A DNA stretch of 64,000 bases from assembly GCF_019042215.1 (NCBI RefSeq), contig NZ_JAHQCS010000131.1:30526-94525 (forward strand), given 5' to 3'. Positions 17,001 to 25,649 of this stretch are shown here, one piece after another (position 1 is the stretch's first letter; the number at the start of each line of letters is the position of its first letter). Source of the DNA: Evansella tamaricis. GTDB taxonomy: Bacteria > Bacillota > Bacilli > Bacillales > Salisediminibacteriaceae. The position numbers and the translations under genes were made by a program. The notes below the pieces were generated by a model, which saw nothing but the letters and a program-made list of their open reading frames with translations, made no database searches and was not told the origin of the DNA.

Positions 17001-17900
17001 ATGCATCATACTTTGGAATGGAAGATAAAAGAAGTGGAGAGTGGTCAGTTTCTTCGGGATTATTTGCTTCACATAAAGAAAATTTCACGGAAAGCTTTAG
17101 CAGATATTAAATTTCATGGGGGAGAAATTAAAGTCAATGGGGAATCAGTGACAGTGCGATATATATTACGCACTGATGACCATGTCTCGATCGCCTTTCC
17201 TCCAGAAAAAGTCAGTGATTGGATCAGACCCCATGCTGTCCCTCTAAATATTGTTTATGAAGATAGCCATCTCCTTGTGGTAAATAAACCACCACAGTTA
17301 CCCACAATTCCATCAAGAGATCATTTAGAGGGGTCATTAGCAGGGGCTGTTATTTATTACTATCAAGAGAACAACATTCCCTTTACGTTCCACGCTGTCA
17401 ATCGGTTGGATAAGGATACATCGGGATTAATGATGATTGCAAAACACCGGTATGCTCATGATTTATTTGTTCGGATGCAAAAAGAAAAAGGTATCCAACG
17501 TTCATACACCGCTATTATCCATGGAGAATTAAGTAAACATAGTGGAACGGTTAACGAACCGATAGGGCGGAGAGAAGGAAGTATTATTGAGCGGGAAGTC
17601 CGGACTGATGGACAAATGGCCATTACCCATTATCAAGTTAAGGAAACTCTAGGGAATGCATCACTCGTTGAACTAATTTTAGATACTGGCAGGACACACC
17701 AGATTCGAGTTCATATGAGTTATATAGGTCACCCGCTGATGGGAGATACCCTTTATGGCGGTAAAAAAGAGATAATAGAGCGGCAGGCGTTACATTCCTC
17801 TAGCATACGTTTTTTTCATCCCATCGAAAACAGGGAATTTTTCTTTGAAAGTAGTATTCCAAACGATATGGAAGAAGCTCTAAAAGCACTCAGAGATTAA
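17001..17900 (+). CDS. yjbO: RluA/RluD-family RNA pseudouridine synthase YjbO
   Basis: The 299-residue protein has an N-terminal S4-like RNA-binding segment ('ISRKALADIKFHGGEIKVNG') and a pseudouridine synthase core with the catalytic Asp in 'AVNRLDKDTSGLMMIAK', followed by 'GRTHQIRVHMSYIGHPLMGD'. It isomerises uridines in rRNA or tRNA; the site is not deducible here. ATG 17001 follows TAGGAGAT, 9 nt after the ppnK stop. A terminator overlaps its last codons, ending the operon. Confidence 0.93.
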   Translation: MHHTLEWKIKEVESGQFLRDYLLHIKKISRKALADIKFHGGEIKVNGESVTVRYILRTDDHVSIAFPPEKVSDWIRPHAVPLNIVYEDSHLLVVNKPPQLPTIPSRDHLEGSLAGAVIYYYQENNIPFTFHAVNRLDKDTSGLMMIAKHRYAHDLFVRMQKEKGIQRSYTAIIHGELSKHSGTVNEPIGRREGSIIEREVRTDGQMAITHYQVKETLGNASLVELILDTGRTHQIRVHMSYIGHPLMGDTLYGGKKEIIERQALHSSSIRFFHPIENREFFFESSIPNDMEEALKALRD

Positions 17901-17918
17901 TGCTAGAGTGCTTTTAAA
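17879..17918. terminator. Terminator between convergent yjbO and prpE
   Basis: CTAAAAGCACTC / GAGTGCTTTTAAAG stem with a loop of about 14 nt that includes the yjbO stop codon. Being symmetric in A/T flanks, it can act on both strands. Confidence 0.7.
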
Positions 17919-17939
17919 GTATACGTACCACCTGACAGG

Positions 17940-18686
17940 TTATTGGTCATATGGATCAAAAGGGCGGAATTTTTCCTCAACCAATGCTTGGTGGGATGAA
18001 ACGGAAACAATTTGTTTTTCTGGCCAACGAAAAGCGGAGAGGGAATTACCGAAGACACAACCAGTATCAATGTTTAAGGTGTTTCCCACTTGGCGAGGCT
18101 CTTGCACAGGGCTATGTCCATAGACTACAAAGGTATCGTAAGTATATTTGGATGGCCAATCCCTTCGAATTGGACGACCATCATGGTGTTTTTCTCCTGT
18201 AATGTCCCCATATAATACAAATGTCTTTATACGCTTATTGTTTTTACCAATATCATCAGGACGTATGCCTGCATGGGCAACTACAAGCTTTCCCTCATCT
18301 AATACTAAGTAAAGGGGGGAAGATTCGTACAAATTCCGAAAAAGGGATGATATATGGTTATATTCTTTATGGCCCAATACTTCCAATTCTGCCACTGTGG
18401 TTTCCAAACCATGGCTTATGGTAACGTTCCTCCCAAGAAAATACCGATATAATTTATCACAATGATTTCCCGGACAATAAAGTGCTTTTTCTTCCTTTAC
18501 CCAGCGAGTAACAGAATAAATGACGGATAATGAATTAGGTCCCCGGTCCATTAAATCACCAAGGAAAACGGGTTTTCTCCCTTCTGGATGGGTTATATTC
18601 CCATCGTTCATTTGATATCCAAGCGTATCCAGAAGTTCATTCATTTCCTGAAAACATCCGTGAATATCTCCAATAATATCATACAT
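17940..18686 (-). CDS. prpE: Calcineurin-like phosphatase PrpE (bis(5'-nucleosyl)-tetraphosphatase)
   Basis: This 248-residue metallophosphoesterase carries '[18 protein letters not shown]', '[13 protein letters not shown]', '[13 protein letters not shown]' and '[14 protein letters not shown]', the ordered metal ligands of the family, and the PrpE-specific '[19 protein letters not shown]'. B. subtilis PrpE hydrolyses Ap4A asymmetrically and dephosphorylates phosphotyrosine, and affects spore germination. ATG 18686 follows CTTGGAGGTTTTTTT. It is next to yjbO as in B. subtilis. Confidence 0.94.
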   Translation of the reverse strand: MYDIIGDIHGCFQEMNELLDTLGYQMNDGNITHPEGRKPVFLGDLMDRGPNSLSVIYSVTRWVKEEKALYCPGNHCDKLYRYFLGRNVTISHGLETTVAELEVLGHKEYNHISSLFRNLYESSPLYLVLDEGKLVVAHAGIRPDDIGKNNKRIKTFVLYGDITGEKHHDGRPIRRDWPSKYTYDTFVVYGHSPVQEPRQVGNTLNIDTGCVFGNSLSAFRWPEKQIVSVSSHQALVEEKFRPFDPYDQ

Positions 18687-18829
18687 AAAAAAACCTCCAA
18701 GGAAATGTGTGGGAATTGTAATATATCTATTTTACTTTCCATTGAGTATTTTCTGCAAAAATTAGTTTCCAATACTTGCGCTAAAATAAGGCAATTGGAT
18801 ACACTAAATTAACGTTTTTAATTCTTGGA

Positions 18830-18875
18830 TTGACGTATGGGTTTAAACTCTGTAAAATTAGTACTAGGTACTAAT
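18830..18875 (+). promoter_or_regulatory. fabI promoter with FapR operator
   Basis: -35 TTGACG (18830-18835), 17-bp spacer, -10 TAAAAT (18853-18858). A perfect 19-bp palindrome ATTAGTACTAGGTACTAAT (18857-18875) overlaps the -10 and the start site. It fits the FapR operator of fatty-acid synthesis genes, which malonyl-CoA relieves. Confidence 0.92.
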
Positions 18876-18905
18876 AACAACTTATTATATTTAGGAGGAT
18901 CTTTC

Positions 18906-19685
18906 ATGAAAATTGATTTATCTGATCGCACCTATGTCGTTATGGGCGTAGCAAATAAACGAAGTATTGCATGGGGTATTGCTGAATCACTGGCAAGTGC
19001 TGGGGCACGTCTCGTTTTTACATATGCAGGAGAACGATTTGAAAAAAACGTCAGAGATTTAGCGGAAACGCTGGAAAGAAAAGATTTTATTATCCTCCCC
19101 TGTGATGTCACAAGTGACGAAGAAATTGACACTGCTTTTAAACAAATCGGTGATCAAGTAGGGAAAATTCACGGAATTGCCCACTGTATTGCCTTTGCAA
19201 ACCGTGATGAAATTATGGGAGAATATTTAAATACAACGAGGGACGGGTTTTTGTTGGCACAAAATATCAGTGCCTATTCATTAACTGCTGTGGTGAAAGC
19301 CGCAAGACCAATCATGACAGAAGGAGCGTCTGTTGTAACACTTACTTACCTAGGTGGGGAACGTGTAGTAAAAAATTATAATGTCATGGGTGTTGCTAAA
19401 GCCTCCTTAGATGCAAGTGTAAAATACTTGGCAAATGATCTTGGAAAAGAAGGAATTCGAGTCAATGCCATCTCAGCTGGTCCTATTCGTACCCTTGCCG
19501 CAAAGGGAATAGGTGGATTCAACGAAGTGTTAAAGGAAATGGAAGAAACTGCACCATTAAAACGGACGGTAACCCAAGAGGAAGTGGGTAATACGACATT
19601 ATTCTTAATGAGTGATTTATCCAGTGGAATAACTGGAGAACTTCTCCATGTGGATGGCGGTTATAATACGATTGGGCTAATGTAA
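18906..19685 (+). CDS. fabI: Enoyl-[acyl-carrier-protein] reductase FabI
   Basis: This 259-residue short-chain dehydrogenase-fold enzyme reduces enoyl-ACP in the last step of fatty-acid elongation. 'VVMGVANKRSIAWGIAESLA' is the FabI nucleotide-binding loop, and 'LTYLGGERVVKNYNVMGVAK' holds the catalytic Tyr and Lys (Y-x6-K arrangement); the C-terminus has 'GITGELLHVDGGYNTIG'. The start is ATG 18906 behind TTAGGAGGATC; the frame extends upstream only through the promoter. FapR control is evident. In B. subtilis fabI borders the cot/yjcA spore genes, and the same transition happens here. Confidence 0.97.
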   Translation: MKIDLSDRTYVVMGVANKRSIAWGIAESLASAGARLVFTYAGERFEKNVRDLAETLERKDFIILPCDVTSDEEIDTAFKQIGDQVGKIHGIAHCIAFANRDEIMGEYLNTTRDGFLLAQNISAYSLTAVVKAARPIMTEGASVVTLTYLGGERVVKNYNVMGVAKASLDASVKYLANDLGKEGIRVNAISAGPIRTLAAKGIGGFNEVLKEMEETAPLKRTVTQEEVGNTTLFLMSDLSSGITGELLHVDGGYNTIGLM

Positions 19686-19713
19686 AGTAATGAAATGAAT
19701 TGAATTGATTCAC

Positions 19714-19751
19714 TCAAGAGGTTGGCAGAACCAACTTCTTGGGTTTTTTTG
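19714..19751 (+). terminator. Terminator after fabI
   Basis: CAAGAGGTTGG / CCAACTTCTTG stem, tetraloop-sized loop, then GGTTTTTTTG. Confidence 0.9.
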
Positions 19752-19832
19752 TTTTTAAATGTACATTCCCATTTCTCTTTACCCCACATATAAATAAAGT
19801 AAATGCCCAATTTAGAACGGAGGAGAAGTGGG

Positions 19833-20192
19833 ATGACTGAGATAACGGTGTTTCAATTCCTTTTGTTTTCCTTGGCGGTGTTTCGATTAACTCATTTATT
19901 ACTGTACGATTCCATCACAGAGTTTATTCGTAAAGGTCTATATGAATACGAACAGGAAGTGGATGAAGACGGAAAGGAAGAAACCGTTCAAATCATAGCC
20001 CATAAAGGTTGGAAGAAATGGTTTGGGGAATTGTTCAGTTGCCACTGGTGTATGGGAATATGGGCGAGCATCTTGTTATGGCTTGGTTTCTCGCTTCTTC
20101 CATCCGTGTTTTCGGTCGTTATTATTATATTAGCTGCTGCTGGAGTGGCAGCTGTTGTGGAATCGGTTGTTGTCAGGTGGTTATTATACTGA
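19833..20192 (+). CDS. DUF1360 sporulation-associated membrane protein (YjcA-like)
   Basis: This 119-residue protein has an N-terminal hydrophobic segment, a charged middle ('EYEQEVDEDGKEE'), the DUF1360 hallmark 'LFSCHWCMGIWASILLW' and a second hydrophobic stretch. B. subtilis YjcA has this domain and is made in sporulation near the cotVWXYZ genes; here the gene is also just beyond fabI. ATG 19833 follows ACGGAGGAG; the upstream in-frame ATG at 19803 has no ribosome site. It lies 19 nt before the spsI-like gene, so the genes may be cotranscribed. Confidence 0.82.
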   Translation: MTEITVFQFLLFSLAVFRLTHLLLYDSITEFIRKGLYEYEQEVDEDGKEETVQIIAHKGWKKWFGELFSCHWCMGIWASILLWLGFSLLPSVFSVVIIILAAAGVAAVVESVVVRWLLY

Positions 20193-20211
20193 GATCTAAA
20201 GGGTGAGTTGT

Positions 20212-20952
20212 ATGATTGGAGTCATCTTAGCAGGGGGATCGGGATCACGTTTGCGTCCCTTTACTAAAATCATTAATAAACACTTCTTACCGGTGGGAAG
20301 GCATCCAATGATTATATGGCCCTTATTAAGTATGAAAAAAGCCGGTATGGAAAGGATTTTAATTGTTTCCAATTTAAAGGATATCCCCTTCTTTCAAAGT
20401 ATTTTAGAGGACTATTCCTTTCATAAAAATATGAAAGTTTCCTTTGTTCCACAAAGTAAACCATTAGGAATCGCACATGCTTTGTTACAGGTGGAATCAT
20501 ATGTAAAAGGGGAAAAACTTTTTGTTATTTTAGGAGATAACATTTTTACAGAATCTGTGGCAGAATCAGTAAAGTTATTTGAACAGGGGGAGGAAGGGGC
20601 AAAACTATTCTTAAAAGAAGTCTACGATCCAGGCAGGTTTGGTATCGCAAAGCTTGATGAGAATAATCATCCAGTTGAAATTATTGAAAAACCAGCAGAA
20701 CCAACTTCTAATTTATGTGTGACCGGCATTTATTTGTTTAACCATGAAGTATTTGATTTTATCAAAGAGATAAAACCATCAAACAGAGGAGAATTGGAAA
20801 TCACAGACATCAATCAATTGTATTTGAAACATTCCACAGTATCTACAGTAACACTGAAGGATTATTGGATGGATGCGGGAACGATGGAAGCATTGCAAAA
20901 AACAAGTCAATATATGTTTTCATATGAGAAGAGTTGTAGGTGGAGGTTATGA
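20212..20952 (+). CDS. spsI: Glucose-1-phosphate thymidylyltransferase, SpsI-like
   Basis: This 246-residue nucleotidyltransferase has the signature 'GVILAGGSGSRLRPFTK', 'FVILGDNIF' and 'GRFGIAKLDENNHPVEIIEK'. It makes dTDP-glucose from dTTP and glucose-1-phosphate. The short length equals SpsI of the B. subtilis spore-coat polysaccharide operon rather than the longer RfbA enzymes. ATG 20212 follows AAAGGGTGAG. The stop overlaps the spsK-like start by 4 nt (ATGA). The dehydratase and epimerase steps of the rhamnose pathway are not in the window. Confidence 0.85.
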   Translation: MIGVILAGGSGSRLRPFTKIINKHFLPVGRHPMIIWPLLSMKKAGMERILIVSNLKDIPFFQSILEDYSFHKNMKVSFVPQSKPLGIAHALLQVESYVKGEKLFVILGDNIFTESVAESVKLFEQGEEGAKLFLKEVYDPGRFGIAKLDENNHPVEIIEKPAEPTSNLCVTGIYLFNHEVFDFIKEIKPSNRGELEITDINQLYLKHSTVSTVTLKDYWMDAGTMEALQKTSQYMFSYEKSCRWRL

Positions 20953-21794
20953 TTAACAACGTACTTATAACTGGGAAGAGGGGTCAGTTATCCCGTGCTT
21001 TACAGAATGTTCTGGAAGAAAGGCAGGTGGTGTTTCTTCCACTGGGCAGGGAGGAAATGGACATAAAAAATTTTGATAGTGTTTGTAAATATATAATGGA
21101 ATGGAAACCTTCTATTATTCTTCATACGGGGGCATGGACAGAAGTGGATGGGGCTGAAGAACACTTTTATCATGCCACTCAGGTAAATGTGCAAGGGACA
21201 AAAAACATCTTAAAAGCTGCAGAGAAGGTAAGGGCGTCTGTATTATATATGAGCAGTGACTATGTATTTGATGGAGAAAGTTCCATGGCATATATGGAAG
21301 CTGACAAACCAAAACCTGTTAATCATTACGGGTTCACGAAATGGCTTGGAGAAGAATATGTACAGAATTATCGTTACGATTGGTGGATTGTCCGAACTTC
21401 ATGGATATTCGGTGGAGATGTGGATAATTTTGTCCGAAAAATAGTGGTGAAAGCACAAAAGAGGGAAAGGATTAATGTTGTCAACGATCAATCTGGTTCG
21501 CCAACTTATGTCAAGGACTTGGCAAGAATCGTTATAAACCTTCTTGAAAAAAAAACAGGCATTTATCATGTTTGTAATCAGGGGAAGTGTTCCAGACATG
21601 AGCTTGCAGAGTATATATACAGTAAAATAACGGGTCAGAAAGATCTAGTATATAAAACGACAACACAGCAATTTGGAAATAAGGCTGTCCGGCCAAAAAA
21701 TTCAGTTTTAAACATGAATATGCTAAAAATAAATTCTATACCATTGCCAAGATCATGGGAAAAGGCAGTAGATGAGTATTTGAAACACATCTAG
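20949..21794 (+). CDS. spsK: dTDP-4-dehydrorhamnose reductase, SpsK-like
   Basis: The 281-residue NADPH-dependent reductase has the Rossmann motif 'VLITGKRGQLSRAL', 'MSSDYVFDG' and the catalytic Tyr-x3-Lys in 'VNHYGFTKWLGEEYV'. It completes a 6-deoxyhexose such as dTDP-L-rhamnose. The start is ATG 20949, inside the spsI stop, with GGTGGAGG 2-8 nt upstream. The adjacent pair suggests a deoxysugar destined for the spore surface, consistent with the glycosyltransferases that follow. Confidence 0.87.
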   Translation: MINNVLITGKRGQLSRALQNVLEERQVVFLPLGREEMDIKNFDSVCKYIMEWKPSIILHTGAWTEVDGAEEHFYHATQVNVQGTKNILKAAEKVRASVLYMSSDYVFDGESSMAYMEADKPKPVNHYGFTKWLGEEYVQNYRYDWWIVRTSWIFGGDVDNFVRKIVVKAQKRERINVVNDQSGSPTYVKDLARIVINLLEKKTGIYHVCNQGKCSRHELAEYIYSKITGQKDLVYKTTTQQFGNKAVRPKNSVLNMNMLKINSIPLPRSWEKAVDEYLKHI

Positions 21795-21809
21795 TAGTAT
21801 AAAAAATAC

Positions 21810-22055
21810 TTAAATACGATTATCCATATACTTCCCTTTTCCAGACAACTGATTATCCAGTTTGTCAGCAATCGCGGGTGAATGTTTTTTCCTTCTATCT
21901 CCTTTGATTCTGTACGGTTTTTTCAAATGATACAAAGATTCATAGAGTGTAATATTTTGAACAGGAAAAGAAGGTGAGATATTCCGGCTAGTTCCAGATA
22001 GGCGATTACCATATAATATTGTTTGTGGATCATTAACTGGTGGTATATAACCCAT
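21810..22055 (-). CDS. Small protein of the spore-surface region
   Basis: An 81-residue polar, basic protein ('MGYIPPVNDPQTILYGNRL' at the N-terminus; 'IKGDRRKKHSPAIADKL' near the C-terminus). The start is ATG 22055, 5 nt after GGAGGTGAG, rather than the longer frame reaching 22166, which overlaps the neighbouring small gene. No domain is recognised. It follows the 40-residue ORF by 64 nt and may share its sigma-K-like promoter. Confidence 0.65.
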   Translation of the reverse strand: MGYIPPVNDPQTILYGNRLSGTSRNISPSFPVQNITLYESLYHLKKPYRIKGDRRKKHSPAIADKLDNQLSGKGKYMDNRI

Positions 22056-22119
22056 CGAACTCTCACCTCCATATATTTTGTATTCCCTATTGTATTTAGG
22101 ATAAAACAACTTGAAAAAA

Positions 22120-22242
22120 TTACGATCGTTTTGTCCTGATTCTTTTACTTCCACATCCACATCCACTGGATCTTTTCGTGCCAGGGGAAACTATTGATCT
22201 TCGTTTTTTATTTGGAAGATATACTTTTGGTTTTTTTTGCAT
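22120..22242 (-). CDS. 40-residue basic peptide with a GCGCGS core
   Basis: A short ORF encoding 'MQKKPKVYLPNKKRRSIVSP' followed by a segment with 'SSGCGCGSK' and a basic tail. ATG 22242 has GGGGGTAAGGAA 5 nt upstream, and a sigma-K-like promoter lies just beyond (22273-22300). Cationic, Cys-containing short proteins are common in coats, so a coat component is inferred; there is no family match that I know. Confidence 0.6.
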   Translation of the reverse strand: MQKKPKVYLPNKKRRSIVSPGTKRSSGCGCGSKRIRTKRS

Positions 22243-22272
22243 AATATTCCTTACCCCCTCGCTTTTTCTCTA

Positions 22273-22300
22273 CAATTTATGAGTGGGAATGTAAAGATGT
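22273..22300 (-). promoter_or_regulatory. Sigma-K-like promoter for the small coat-like genes
   Basis: On the minus strand: AC (22300-22299), 17 nt, CATAAATTG (22281-22273), one base off the -10 consensus CATAnnnTA. Confidence 0.5.
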
Positions 22301-22321
22301 GTTACAACTAGCCTAATGGTC

Positions 22322-22870
22322 TCATGTATTTTTCTTGTTTTTAGATGATTGTTCCATAATATTTCTTTGAAACCAGTCGGTTGGTGATAGAGAGTTTTTC
22401 TCCTTTTCTTCAAGAACTTCTTTATCGTTTTTATTCTTTGTATCTGTATTAGGATGAACAAAAGATTGTTGATCAGTCATTTTTTCTAAAGTCCCTTGGA
22501 TTTTTTTTGATTCGTTCATGACAGTTAGTTGTTGAAAATCAACAGATTTTTGAGGATTAACTTTTTGATCTTTTTGTTTTAGTAAACCCTCTAACTCTGT
22601 TATCTTTAAATCTTTTTCTTTTACGTTTTCGCTTAAGCGATTCAATTCTCCTTCTAATTTGTTCTTTTCATTATGAAGACTTTGATAACTTCCCTCTAAT
22701 AATTGATTTCTTTTGGAAAGTTTCTCATTTGTTTGTTTTAGTTCATCGAGCAGACGATAATGGTAATTCTCCTCATAATCTAAGATTCTTTTTTTATGTC
22801 TCGAAAGTTCTGACTGCAAATGAATGATTTTCTGTTCCAGCTGAACAGATGTTAATTTTCCTTTTTTCAT
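22322..22870 (-). CDS. Coiled-coil protein of the spore-surface region
   Basis: The 182-residue protein is almost entirely coiled coil from residue 5 to about 110 (repeated Leu/Glu/Lys heptads such as 'LEQKIIHLQSELSRHKKRIL'), then a polar tail. Its N-terminal pattern resembles that of the plus-strand protein at 23861. It begins at ATG 22870 behind AAAGGAGGTAAAAC. A CATAAGCTA (-10-like for sigma-K) lies at 22913-22905, but the -35 is not convincing. Structural or scaffold role is inferred. Confidence 0.65.
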   Translation of the reverse strand: MKKGKLTSVQLEQKIIHLQSELSRHKKRILDYEENYHYRLLDELKQTNEKLSKRNQLLEGSYQSLHNEKNKLEGELNRLSENVKEKDLKITELEGLLKQKDQKVNPQKSVDFQQLTVMNESKKIQGTLEKMTDQQSFVHPNTDTKNKNDKEVLEEKEKNSLSPTDWFQRNIMEQSSKNKKNT

Positions 22871-22973
22871 TGTTTTACCTCCTTTATTTGATCTAGTTTG
22901 TTAATAGCTTATGATAAATAAATGAAAACTTGCTTCTTTCGCCCAACTTATAAAATCACCTATAGAACTAAGA

Positions 22974-23000
22974 ACAAATTCAGCTTTTGTTCATACAATG
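22974..23000 (+). promoter_or_regulatory. Sigma-K-like promoter
   Basis: AC (22974-22975), 16-nt spacer, CATACAATG (22992-23000), one base from CATAnnnTA, 49 bp before the start at 23049. Confidence 0.5.
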
Positions 23001-23048
23001 AAGTAGTCCCGTTAAAGGAATAATAATGAAAGAAAGGATGATAAATTT

Positions 23049-23735
23049 ATGTCCGACTTTGAGAGACTTTGCGTCCGTGTTCCCAAAGTGTATGATTGGG
23101 TCACTAGACAAGTAGACAAAGATTTTAACTTTATGGGTACTAGAGGTTTAGATGATTTAGAATTCACATGTAATGGAACACCCGATGCGGACCCATGCGC
23201 ATTCCTAGAGCCAGGTGAAGACTTTATTGTGAACGCTATTCCCACAGATCAAGATGGAAACCAAATTGACTTAGATGATATTGACTGCACAGAAGTTGGT
23301 AATCGCAGAAATGTATATGTGGAAGAACTAGGTATTGAACTTCAGGCTGTTAAACTAAAGGTACAAGGGTATTTTGTGATTGAACTTTATATGGAAGATG
23401 ATTTAAACAATCCATTCTGTGTATCCACTCCAATTCCATTCTGTGTTTTTGAAAAATTCTTATTGTGTGCACCTGAAGGGACAGACATCGAATGTCACAT
23501 CTTCGATCTATTTGGTACAGGAGTAGTTTGTTGTAATAATGGTGAGTTTTTAGACTTAGCATTTACATTGACAATCTGTCAATCTGTTCAAGTGGAAGCA
23601 GATGTGAAAGTGGAAGTGGAAGGTAAAATATGTCAACCTCGTGAAGACATAATTGAGCCTATTGTCGATAGACTTTGCCCAGATATCGCATTTCCACCAC
23701 AGTGCCCAGAAATATTCCCTCCAAAAAATTGCTAA
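23049..23735 (+). CDS. Spore-surface protein, 'VPKVYDWV' family
   Basis: This 228-residue acidic, Cys-containing protein starts with 'LCVRVPKVYDWVTRQVDKDF' and contains a central 'FLLCAPEGTDIECHIFD' block plus a Cys-rich end ('RLCPDIAFPPQCPEIFPPKNC'). The same two blocks occur in the opposite order in the protein at 52056-52628. I believe such proteins are found in many Bacillaceae as spore-coat or exosporium candidates (recalled, not searched). There is no signal peptide, consistent with assembly from the mother cell. ATG 23049 follows GAAAGGATG, and the sigma-K-like promoter supports late-sporulation expression. A good terminator follows. Confidence 0.7.
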   Translation: MSDFERLCVRVPKVYDWVTRQVDKDFNFMGTRGLDDLEFTCNGTPDADPCAFLEPGEDFIVNAIPTDQDGNQIDLDDIDCTEVGNRRNVYVEELGIELQAVKLKVQGYFVIELYMEDDLNNPFCVSTPIPFCVFEKFLLCAPEGTDIECHIFDLFGTGVVCCNNGEFLDLAFTLTICQSVQVEADVKVEVEGKICQPREDIIEPIVDRLCPDIAFPPQCPEIFPPKNC

Positions 23736-23746
23736 ATAGGGACTTT

Positions 23747-23787
23747 AGAATCAGGATGATGATTTACTCATCGCCTGATTCTTTTTA
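23747..23787 (+). terminator. Rho-independent terminator
   Basis: AGAATCAGG / CCTGATTCT stem followed by TTTTATTTTTTATTTT. Confidence 0.85.
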
Positions 23788-23860
23788 TTTTTTATTTTAA
23801 ACTACTTACCAATACTTATGCTGCATACATATCGAATATGAAGGAAGGGAGGAGAACACC

Positions 23861-24562
23861 ATGTCGGAGAGAGTAAAAAAGATGATCAGAAAAAGAGATG
23901 AAAAAATAACCCAACTAAATCAAAAAATTATTCATTACAGGTCAGAAGTGGAAAAATATAAGCAACATATTGTTTTATTGAAAAAACGTTACCAGCAAGA
24001 TGGAGAAGTGGATGATTCTGATTCAGTAGAGGTAGAAGAAGTATTTGTATCGGGGGCATCCATGGATAAAGTTGAGGAAAATAAAGAAATAGTGCCTCCT
24101 ATTTTATCATATTTTAGTTATACTACTCTCATTAATAGTGATGATGAAATAGAAGATACAGAAAATAAGGTTAACCTTTTTGGTCAATTTACATTTCGAA
24201 ATGTAACAAACCAAACATTTGAAGAGCCTGTTATTTGTTTTCGTGTACGGCCATCCACAAAAATTCGATTGGGAGGAAAGATATCACATCTTACCAATAT
24301 GGGAGAAAACTCAACTCAATTAACGGAGGAATGGATGTATGTTCAAGAAGATTGGAAACGATGGATAGCTGAAAAGGGGGAGCATTGGTTAAAACCGATA
24401 CATTTAAAGGAATTAAAACCATATGAGACTGGAAGATTTACAAATTTTAATATTTCTTTAACCGAAAATAAAGAACAGCAGTATTTTATTGAAGGTTTCT
24501 TCTATGCCAAAAACTATCAAGAAGGAATTCCGGCCGTTAATACCATCTCGGTATCCCTCTAG
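23861..24562 (+). CDS. Coiled-coil plus beta-domain protein, unknown
   Basis: The 233-residue protein has an N-terminal coiled coil (about residues 5-50, 'KRDEKITQLNQKIIHYRSEV'), an acidic linker with 'DDSDSVEVEEVF', and a C-terminal beta-rich domain ('GQFTFRNVTNQTFEEPVICF', 'YETGRFTNFNISL'). I do not recognise the family. ATG 23861 follows GGAGGAGAACACC. It lies 11 nt before a CgeB-like glycosyltransferase and is probably cotranscribed, so it may be the acceptor or an organiser of spore-surface glycosylation; this is inference. Confidence 0.65.
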   Translation: MSERVKKMIRKRDEKITQLNQKIIHYRSEVEKYKQHIVLLKKRYQQDGEVDDSDSVEVEEVFVSGASMDKVEENKEIVPPILSYFSYTTLINSDDEIEDTENKVNLFGQFTFRNVTNQTFEEPVICFRVRPSTKIRLGGKISHLTNMGENSTQLTEEWMYVQEDWKRWIAEKGEHWLKPIHLKELKPYETGRFTNFNISLTENKEQQYFIEGFFYAKNYQEGIPAVNTISVSL

Positions 24563-24573
24563 GAGGAAAATAG

Positions 24574-25506
24574 TTGAAACTACTTTATATTTGCTCCCCA
24601 TATAGGGGGATATATGATTATTTAAACGAAAGCTTAATAGATGCGTGGAGTTCCATTTCTGGAATAGATATCATTATTGCTAATAAGGATGATCCAATAG
24701 AACAGATTGTGAGCGAAAAAAAACCTGAGATAGCATTTTTATTGTTTGGAAGAGGGATAAAAGCGGAGCAAAACATTCTGAAACAACTGAAGAAGTGCAG
24801 AAAAGTAGGTTGGTTTTGTGAAGATCCCTATTTTATTTACGATACAAAAAAATATATACATGATTTCGACTTGGTTTTTACTGTGGAAAAAACAGCAGTA
24901 AGTTTTTACGAAGCATTAGGGCATCAAAATGTTCATTACATGCCACTTGGTTATAACCCAAACGTTTACTATCCTAAACGAACTTCGGATGCAAAATATA
25001 AAAGTGATGTTTGTTTTGTAGGATACCCATATCCAAATCGTATTAATATTATTAACCAAATAATAAGAAAAACAGATTGGAAGGTCACGGTTGTCGGAGG
25101 GAAATGGTCAAATTTTCTTAGAAATTGGCAAAATTATAGTCAATTGACTTGTATTAGTCATTGGATAGATCCGAGCGAGACAGGATACTATTATAGTAAC
25201 TCCAGTATTGTATTAAATCCCCATCGACCGGCAAACCAACTAAGAATTATAAATGGCATAAGTCCAAATAATCGGTGTTTTGAAATAGCAGCATGTGATG
25301 CGATCCAATTATGTGACAACCGCAAAGGTTTAGAAGAATTAAGTGAATCGTTAAATATTATTACCTATAAAAATATGGATGATGTTATTATACAATTGGA
25401 TCAATGGATCAATAGTACAAGAGATAAAAATAAGAAATATCCTATGAATCAAGCAGAGCACACTTTTTTAAAGAGAATAAATAAGATGATTAATCTAATA
25501 GGGTGA
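24574..25506 (+). CDS. CgeB-like glycosyltransferase
   Basis: A 310-residue GT-B glycosyltransferase resembling the spore maturation protein CgeB (DUF3880 and GT1-like C-terminal region). Motifs are 'KCRKVGWFCEDPYFIYD' in the N-terminal half, 'FVGYPYPNRINII', and the sugar-nucleotide-binding 'SPNNRCFEIAACDAIQLCDN'. In B. subtilis CgeB affects the spore surface and crust. The start is TTG 24574 after TAGGAGGAAAA; there is no ATG nearby. It forms an operon with the preceding coiled-coil gene. Confidence 0.82.
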   Translation: MKLLYICSPYRGIYDYLNESLIDAWSSISGIDIIIANKDDPIEQIVSEKKPEIAFLLFGRGIKAEQNILKQLKKCRKVGWFCEDPYFIYDTKKYIHDFDLVFTVEKTAVSFYEALGHQNVHYMPLGYNPNVYYPKRTSDAKYKSDVCFVGYPYPNRINIINQIIRKTDWKVTVVGGKWSNFLRNWQNYSQLTCISHWIDPSETGYYYSNSSIVLNPHRPANQLRIINGISPNNRCFEIAACDAIQLCDNRKGLEELSESLNIITYKNMDDVIIQLDQWINSTRDKNKKYPMNQAEHTFLKRINKMINLIG

Positions 25507-25536
25507 AAAAAGATTCGATTTTTCGGATCTTTTTTT
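25506..25536 (+). terminator. Terminator after the CgeB-like gene
   Basis: AAAAGATTCG / CGGATCTTTTTTTT imperfect stem with a 5-nt loop and eight T. Confidence 0.6.
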
Positions 25537-25649
25537 TCTATCACGGGAACCTAATTTTCTCTATATTTCACAGTTTTAGTAACTTGTCTATACGAACATC
25601 TTCTATTTTGAATACAGTAAATAGTAGCTTAGTAGGAGGTGTGTATTCT

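Noticed and set aside
25503..25649. N-terminal extension of the amidase by 49 codons
   Set aside because: It overlaps the previous stop and terminator, and a strong ribosome site precedes ATG 25650, where the amidase domain begins.
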